This document shows positions 59,344 to 64,000 of a DNA stretch of 64,000 bases, one piece after another. How positions within the stretch are numbered: the first letter of the stretch is position 1; every line of letters starts with the position of its first letter. A program made the position numbers and the translations under genes. This DNA is from Thermoguttaceae bacterium (GTDB lineage: Bacteria > Planctomycetota > Planctomycetia > Pirellulales > Thermoguttaceae), in assembly GCA_017434455.1 (NCBI GenBank), contig JAFRFG010000018.1, positions 1-64,000 on the forward strand, in the 5' to 3' direction. The notes under the pieces were generated by a model. That model had not been told where the DNA came from. It ran no database searches and saw only the letters and a program-made list of their open reading frames with translations.

Positions 59344-60573
59344 TCAGAAATCGTACCAGAAGCCCAGACCGAACTTGCGCTGGTGCATATACTGGAACTG
59401 GAACTGATCGTCGCAGCCCTCGTAGAATTCGCCCCCCAGGCGGAAGCGGCCGTTGACCCGATTGCGCCACTGCCAGCCGAACTGGACGTTGAGGTAGCCG
59501 CCGAAATCTCTCTCTTGGAAGAGATGGCCGTGGATGGCGGCGAACGGCGTTCCCCGCTTTTTGTTCAGCTCGCTGAAAACCGGGCTGTACTCGGCCCCAA
59601 ACTGGAACTCCCACGGCCGGGTGGTCTCGCCGAAATGAAAGGCCCATCCCGCCTCGCCGTAGAGACGCACGTCCTCGATCGGGCGGTAGGCGACGCCTAA
59701 GATGATCTCGTCACGGACATAGTGCATCTTGGGACGGAAACGGTCGATGAGATACTGGTCACCGATGTGGGAGCTGACATGGTAGTAACCGGTCTTGAAC
59801 TGCCACTTCCCCTGGCCGTAGGTGATGGGGAGCCCGGCGCGGTAGTCGGTGGAGGCCAGCTGGCGGTCCCGTTCGATGTCGAGGCGCAGCAGCGCCGCCC
59901 CCTCCATATCGATCTGGAATCCCTCCGGGTGAATCGGGTCGGTCGTCCCGTAGCGCAAAAGGGGAACACGCCCGCCTAAGGCGATATCCCAGATCCAGCC
60001 GTAGCCGTCGTCGTAGTTGAAGAGCGACTGCATTCGGGGCTCTTTGCGCCCGGCCAGGTATGAGGGATAGAGGACTCCCTCGGGGAGGAGCTGCAGCTCG
60101 TACGCCCCCGAGGAGTAGGAACCGCCGCCGCCGTGGTAGCTGTTCTCGAATTCCCCCCACTGGTCGACGGTGGTGTACTCCCCCGTGTACCCCCCGCCGG
60201 AGAGGATCGGGGCGGTATCGGCAATGGCCGGATCTTCCCCGTCGGGCGAGACGTAGTAGACCGGCATATCGCCGCTGTCGGCGAATTGGCCGCGGAGGAT
60301 CATATCACTTAACCGCGGCGCGCGTTTGGGTTTCTTCTGCGCGGGGGGAAAACTTATCAGATCGCTGCCGCCGTCGGCTGCTTGAAAGTCGAAGGCCGTC
60401 CAGCCGCCGGAATACGGAGTCCATCCCTCGGAGGGCGACAGATTTAAGGCGTCCGACGTCTGCGCCGCCGCCGCGGCCGCCGCCAAGAGCAGCGCCGGGA
60501 GCAAAGCGCGGCCGGGCAGCCGTGCGAGGAAGCACCGCGGCGCCGATCGAAAGCGCGAAAATACTTGTACCAT
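59344..60573 (-). CDS. DUF1207 family protein, probable outer-membrane beta-barrel
   Basis: A 409-residue protein. After an Ala/Leu-rich signal sequence (ALLPALLLAAAAAAAQ) and a disordered Gly/Ser/Tyr region comes the DUF1207 core from about residue 160: LLPEGVLYPSYLAGRKEPRM, GGRVPLLRYG, then alternating amphipathic strands ending in an aromatic C-terminal FGLGFWYDF, typical of outer-membrane beta-barrels. DUF1207 is a family I associate with planctomycetes; its role is unknown. An ATG at 60591 is also in frame; 60573 is preferred because of GGTGGAG just upstream, although spacing is short. Confidence 0.78.
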   Translation of the reverse strand: MVQVFSRFRSAPRCFLARLPGRALLPALLLAAAAAAAQTSDALNLSPSEGWTPYSGGWTAFDFQAADGGSDLISFPPAQKKPKRAPRLSDMILRGQFADSGDMPVYYVSPDGEDPAIADTAPILSGGGYTGEYTTVDQWGEFENSYHGGGGSYSSGAYELQLLPEGVLYPSYLAGRKEPRMQSLFNYDDGYGWIWDIALGGRVPLLRYGTTDPIHPEGFQIDMEGAALLRLDIERDRQLASTDYRAGLPITYGQGKWQFKTGYYHVSSHIGDQYLIDRFRPKMHYVRDEIILGVAYRPIEDVRLYGEAGWAFHFGETTRPWEFQFGAEYSPVFSELNKKRGTPFAAIHGHLFQERDFGGYLNVQFGWQWRNRVNGRFRLGGEFYEGCDDQFQFQYMHQRKFGLGFWYDF

Positions 60574-60683
60574 CACTCCACCATAGAACACCTGTCGTTT
60601 CTTATAAAAAACGGTGGATGGTACTCTTCTTAAGTCAGTTTGACAAGGGAGAATTTAGCAAGGGAGAGATAAACGGGGGGATT

Positions 60684-61166
60684 TTATTGTTCCGGTTCTT
60701 TGAGGCGGCACTCCTCGATCATCTCGTCGGGGATACGGCGCAGACGCCCCTGGTTATCGACGGCGACGACGACCGTCCGTCCGATCGCCAGAAGCTCCTC
60801 GTCGCGGAAAAGGAGGTAGCGGTGTTCGATCCGCGTGGGGGTGACCCGCTCGATATCGGTCCAGAGAGTGACGACCTCGTCGTACTTGGCCGGCTTTTTG
60901 TAGTCGCACTCCGAGTGGATGACGGCGAAGTTCAGCCCGATGTCGCGCAGGTCGTTGTAGGTCATCCCGGTTTGGCGAAGGTACTCGACCCGGCCGGACT
61001 CGAACCAAGAGAAGTAGTTCCCGTGCCAGACGATTCCCATCAGGTCGGTCTCTTGAAAGCGGACGCGAAACTGCATCGCAACCGCCCGGGGACTGGGGGT
61101 GATTTCAGTGCCGTGGATACGCGCGATCGGGCGTTTGTCGGGGGAAGGAAGGTCGGCGGAGGACAT
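60684..61166 (-). CDS. Acyl-CoA thioesterase, YbgC/4-hydroxybenzoyl-CoA thioesterase-like
   Basis: A 160-residue hot-dog-fold protein. The signature FRVRFQETDLMGIVWHGNYFSWFESGRVEYL contains the catalytic Asp (ETD) and the family motif GxVxHxNY; after it come the strands of the hot-dog sheet (CDYKKPAKYDEVVTLWTDI, EHRYLLFRDEELLAIGRTVVVAVD). It hydrolyses acyl-CoA thioesters; the chain or aryl specificity cannot be read from sequence. The first 25 residues are variable. The start at ATG 61166 is chosen because upstream in-frame sequence lies in the divergent promoter region. No Tol-Pal gene is adjacent. Confidence 0.87.
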   Translation of the reverse strand: MSSADLPSPDKRPIARIHGTEITPSPRAVAMQFRVRFQETDLMGIVWHGNYFSWFESGRVEYLRQTGMTYNDLRDIGLNFAVIHSECDYKKPAKYDEVVTLWTDIERVTPTRIEHRYLLFRDEELLAIGRTVVVAVDNQGRLRRIPDEMIEECRLKEPEQ

Positions 61167-61175
61167 CGGCTGAAC

Positions 61176-61204
61176 TTGTCTTTTATCTGTCGTGTTGCTA
61201 TACT
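61176..61204 (+). promoter_or_regulatory. Promoter of the epimerase/UDP-sugar dehydrogenase operon
   Basis: TTGTCT (61176-61181), 17-base spacer, TATACT (61199-61204), about 145 bases before the epimerase start at 61350. Confidence 0.55.
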
Positions 61205-61349
61205 TAGCGGGGTATTTTTCCCGGTGGCGGAGGTTTTTTCTCCCGCCGGTAGAATATACCACCGACGGCCGAATGGGTACAAGAGGTTTGGCCGCGCCGG
61301 GCATAGGAAACATTCTGAAAAACATAGTCTGGGCAATCGAGCGCGTTGT

Positions 61350-62366
61350 ATGCGTTATCTGGTGACCGGCGCGACCGGGTTCTTAGGGCAGCACATCGTC
61401 GAGCGGCTGGTGGCCGGCGGCCACACCGTCCGGGGATTCTGCCGCCGTGAGCTCCCCGAGCTCAAAAAGCTGGGGGTCGAGCTTGTCCTGGGCGACCTTC
61501 GCAGCGCCGAGGACTGCCGGCGGGCCTGCCGGGGGGTCGACGCGGTCTTTCACACCGCCGCCCAAACCGGTATCAGTCTTCGGAAGCGCCCCTTCTACGA
61601 GGTAAACGTCGACGGGACGCGCCATATCCTCGACGCGGCGATTGCCTCCGGCGTCACGCGGCTGGTCTACACCGGAAGCCCGAGCGTGGCCGACGCCGGC
61701 CAGCCGCTGGAGGGGGTCACCGAGTCGGCCGGCTATCCCGAGACCTACCTGGCCGACTATCCCAAGACCAAGGCGATCGCCGAGAAGATGGTTCTCGATG
61801 CCAACGGGACGGCGCTGAGCGGAGGCAAAACGCTTTTGACCTGCTCGCTTCGTCCGCGTCTGATCTGGGGACCGCGCGACCGAAACCTCATTCCGCGGAT
61901 CATCGAGCGTGCCCGCGCGGGGCGCCTTCGCCGCGTGGGGGATGGGACCAACCGGCTCGATACCATCTACGTCGAAAACGCCGCCGACGCCCACCTTCTG
62001 GCGATGGAGGCCCTTGCCGACGGCCCCCCGGTGGCGGGCAGCGCCTATTTCCTCTCGCAGGGGGATCCGGTCAACTGCTGGGAGTTTATCGACCGGGTCC
62101 TGGCGATGGTCGGCCTGGGGCCGGTGCGCAAGTCGATCTCGTTTAAGAACGCCTGGCGTTTGGGGCTGCTGTGCGAATGGGGCTATCGCCTTTTGCGTAT
62201 TCAAAGAGAACCTCCGATGACCCGATTTTTGGCGACGCAGCTGGCGTTCTCGTACTGGTTCAAGACCGATCGGGCCCGGCGCGACTTCGGTTTTGTCCCC
62301 GCCGTTTCCAACGAGGAGGGGCTGCGGCGGCTGCAAACCTATCTGCGGTCGGTATACAAGTGTTAA
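61350..62366 (+). CDS. NAD-dependent epimerase/dehydratase, extended SDR (3-beta-HSD-like)
   Basis: A 338-residue extended short-chain dehydrogenase. The Rossmann motif GATGFLG (7-13), the HTAAQTG region, the catalytic YPKTK (Tyr near 137) and SLRPRLIWGPRD are present. The branch looks like 3-beta-hydroxysteroid-dehydrogenase/HpnA-like epimerases, which act on nucleotide sugars, sterol-like lipids or hopanoid precursors. The start ATG 61350 has no good ribosome site. It is followed after 49 bases by a UDP-HexNAc dehydrogenase gene, which makes a nucleotide-sugar substrate more likely. Confidence 0.87.
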   Translation: MRYLVTGATGFLGQHIVERLVAGGHTVRGFCRRELPELKKLGVELVLGDLRSAEDCRRACRGVDAVFHTAAQTGISLRKRPFYEVNVDGTRHILDAAIASGVTRLVYTGSPSVADAGQPLEGVTESAGYPETYLADYPKTKAIAEKMVLDANGTALSGGKTLLTCSLRPRLIWGPRDRNLIPRIIERARAGRLRRVGDGTNRLDTIYVENAADAHLLAMEALADGPPVAGSAYFLSQGDPVNCWEFIDRVLAMVGLGPVRKSISFKNAWRLGLLCEWGYRLLRIQREPPMTRFLATQLAFSYWFKTDRARRDFGFVPAVSNEEGLRRLQTYLRSVYKC

Positions 62367-62415
62367 GCGCGATAGAACGAGTTAATGGTCTTTTAGATGA
62401 AAGGTCTGTGATAAA

Positions 62416-63747
62416 GTGCCGACAATGATTCAAAAGTTCTTAAGCAAGGTCGAGAAGCGTCAAGCCAAGGTGGGGGTCATCGGGCTCGGTTACGTCGGGC
62501 TGCCGCTGATACGCGCCTTCGCCGACGCCGGTTTCGCGACGATCGGCTACGACGTCGATCAGCGCAAGATCGACTCCCTCAAGAAGGGAAAGAGCTACAT
62601 CCAGCATATCCCCGACGAGTGGATCGGCCAGTGGCTTGCCTCGGGGCGGTTCACCGCCTCGAGCGACAAAGAGGTATTGGCCGAGGCCGACGCGATCTTG
62701 ATCTGCGTGCCGACCCCGCTTTCCGAAAGCCGCGACCCCGATCTTTGCTACGTCGAGGCCTCGACGCAGACCATCGCCGAGATTCTTCGCCCCGGTCAGC
62801 TGGTCGTTCTGGAGAGCACCACCTGGCCCGGCACGACAAGGCAGGTGATGGTTCCGATTCTCGAGACGAGCGGTCTTCGGGCCGGGCACGACTTTTTCCT
62901 CGCCTACAGCCCCGAGCGGGAAGACCCGGGAAACCCCGATTTCACGGCGGCCGGCATCCCGAAACTCGTCGGCGGGCTGGAGCCCGACAGCGCCCGCGCG
63001 GCGGTCGCTCTATACAGCAAGGCGATCGTCCAGGTGATCGAGGTTTCCTCGTGCGAGACGGCCGAGGCGGCCAAGGTGGTGGAGAACACCTATCGAAGCG
63101 TCAATATCGCCATGGTCAACGAGCTGAAGATCATCTTCGATCGAATGGGGATCGACGTTTGGGAGGTGATCGACGCGGCGAAGACCAAGCCGTTCGGTTT
63201 CCAGGCGTTCTACCCGGGACCGGGGCTGGGGGGGCACTGCATTCCGATCGACCCGTTCTACCTCAGCTGGGTGGCCCGCCGCTGCGGTCTGACCACCCGA
63301 TTCATCGAGCTGTCGGGGGAAATCAATACCCAGATGCCGCTTTACGTCGTTCGTAAACTGGCCGACGCGCTCAACGACCGGTGCAAGTCGGTGAAGGGGT
63401 CGAAGATCTGTGTCCTGGGGCTCGCCTATAAGAGGGATGTCGACGACGAGCGCGAGAGCCCCTCGTTCGAGCTGATCGACCGGCTGATGCGCCGCGGCGC
63501 GATCGTTACCTACAACGATCCGCATATCCCCGAGATCGGTTCCAAGCGCCAGTGGCCCGAGATGACCGGAATGAAGAGCCAGAAGCTCACGGCGAAGTTC
63601 CTGGCCTCGCAGGACGCCGTTCTGATCGCCACCGACCACACGTCGTACGACTACGACTTCATCGTCCGTCACGCCCCGCTGGTGGTCGACAGCCGCAACG
63701 CGACCAAGAACGTCGCCAAAAACCGGGAGAAGATCGTCAAGGCGTAA
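62416..63747 (+). CDS. UDP-N-acetylglucosamine 6-dehydrogenase-type nucleotide sugar dehydrogenase
   Basis: A 443-residue protein of the UDP-glucose/GDP-mannose dehydrogenase family, WbpA-like branch, which oxidises the 6-OH of a UDP-sugar to a uronate with two NAD+. It shows the N-terminal GLGYVGLP loop (about 23-30), STTWPGTT, the Glu in SPEREDPGN, the catalytic Cys275 in GPGLGGHCIPIDPFYLSW and the C-terminal LGLAYKRDVDDERESPS. The start is GTG 62416 with AAAGG eleven bases upstream; ATG 62425 is an alternative. It ends at a strong hairpin. Together with the epimerase it would supply acidic amino sugars for envelope polysaccharide. Confidence 0.92.
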   Translation: MPTMIQKFLSKVEKRQAKVGVIGLGYVGLPLIRAFADAGFATIGYDVDQRKIDSLKKGKSYIQHIPDEWIGQWLASGRFTASSDKEVLAEADAILICVPTPLSESRDPDLCYVEASTQTIAEILRPGQLVVLESTTWPGTTRQVMVPILETSGLRAGHDFFLAYSPEREDPGNPDFTAAGIPKLVGGLEPDSARAAVALYSKAIVQVIEVSSCETAEAAKVVENTYRSVNIAMVNELKIIFDRMGIDVWEVIDAAKTKPFGFQAFYPGPGLGGHCIPIDPFYLSWVARRCGLTTRFIELSGEINTQMPLYVVRKLADALNDRCKSVKGSKICVLGLAYKRDVDDERESPSFELIDRLMRRGAIVTYNDPHIPEIGSKRQWPEMTGMKSQKLTAKFLASQDAVLIATDHTSYDYDFIVRHAPLVVDSRNATKNVAKNREKIVKA

Positions 63748-63777
63748 ACCGCTTCGCTGAGGGGCGAGTGTTTATCG

Positions 63778-63815
63778 AGGCGCGGCCGCGCGGAATCACG
63801 GCCGCGCCTTTTTTT
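63778..63815 (+). terminator. Rho-independent terminator after the dehydrogenase gene
   Basis: An 11-bp stem aggcgcggccg/cggccgcgcct followed by seven T. Its right arm overlaps the last codons of the convergent nadD gene. Confidence 0.85.
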
Positions 63816-64000
63816 GGTAGAGGCCGTACTTTTCGATCACGGCGATCACTTTATCGGGGGTGCGGTACCGGATGCTTTTCCCCTGGGCGCGCAGGCGGCG
63901 GATTTCGGTCGAGGAGATCTCCAAAAGGGGCATCGGGATGACCTGCCGCCGGACGGCCGCCGGCAGGCGCGCCCCGATATCTTGCCCGAGCCGGTCAAAG
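63796..64000 (-). CDS. nadD: Nicotinate-nucleotide adenylyltransferase, C-terminal end (partial)
   Basis: The last 67 residues of a protein that enters from the right edge. The segment PLLEISSTEIRRLRAQGKSI followed by RYRTPDKVIAVIEKYGLY is the diagnostic C-terminus of NadD: the ISSTxIR motif binds the nucleotide phosphates and the P..V...I...GLY helix closes the fold. NadD joins nicotinate mononucleotide with ATP to give deamido-NAD. The stop TGA (63798-63796) lies within the terminator hairpin of the convergent gene. Confidence 0.88.
   Translation of the reverse strand, partial: FDRLGQDIGARLPAAVRRQVIPMPLLEISSTEIRRLRAQGKSIRYRTPDKVIAVIEKYGLYQKKARP

Overview
The window is GC-rich (roughly 60%) chromosomal DNA that looks like a planctomycete, possibly an anaerobic or gut-type member of the Pirellulales/Thermoguttaceae. 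This lineage call is an inference. It rests on several family types that I know mainly or characteristically from planctomycetes: DUF1207, DUF1844, two tiny proteins ending in a GFPLWHPEDR-type motif, a mitochondrial-EF-G1-like EF-G, a secreted CX4CH protein, many secreted proteins with long Ala/Glu/Pro-rich tails, and a lone bd-type oxidase subunit fused to cytochrome c. A HydE-type radical SAM enzyme suggests [FeFe]-hydrogenase metabolism elsewhere in the genome. No IS element, integrase, phage gene, rRNA or CRISPR array was seen.

Layout. 1-8.4 kb: end of an acidic protein, a TGS-domain GTPase, a cytochrome bd-like/cytochrome c fusion, a large membrane-anchored alpha/beta hydrolase with 39-bp tandem repeats, a small Cys-rich exported protein and a DUF1844 protein. 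8.7-17.1 kb: quinolinate synthase (nadA), a PilM/PilN-like and PilO/PilP-like pair for a pilus or secretion machine, rsmD, a secreted cyclophilin and a single-domain response regulator. 17.4-24 kb: a membrane protein of a planctomycete type, two paralogous mini-proteins, epmA, ahcY and a DUF1015 protein. 24.1-32.1 kb: an accessory-looking, leftward block with a SNF2-like ATPase, a putative PD-(D/E)XK nuclease fused to a DUF2075 helicase, and two tandem CbxX-type AAA+ ATPases with a TerB-like segment and a C-terminal zinc ribbon. 32.2-53.5 kb: a secreted glycan or lipid degradation region built almost entirely from tandem paralogues: three beta-helix proteins (GH141-like), two ceramidase-like hydrolases, one BNR/sialidase-like protein, two DAACS symporters and two GH127 enzymes. 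53.5-64 kb: housekeeping genes (tRNA-Val, EF-G with an acidic insert, HydE, tRNA-Ser, ndk, a DUF1207 beta-barrel candidate, a thioesterase, an epimerase, a UDP-HexNAc dehydrogenase) and the end of nadD.

How the parts fit together. The two divergent arms around 39.4 kb share one intergenic promoter region and probably respond to one substrate. The combination GH141-like, GH127 and sialidase-like is reminiscent of systems that dismantle complex plant or host glycans, and the symporters would import small acidic products. The 24-32 kb block has the composition of a nucleic-acid-processing or defence module. It is the best candidate for an undescribed system in the window, but nothing in the sequence proves a defence role. 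Promoters, terminators and starts given here are read by eye from consensus matches and hairpins; no database search was run.
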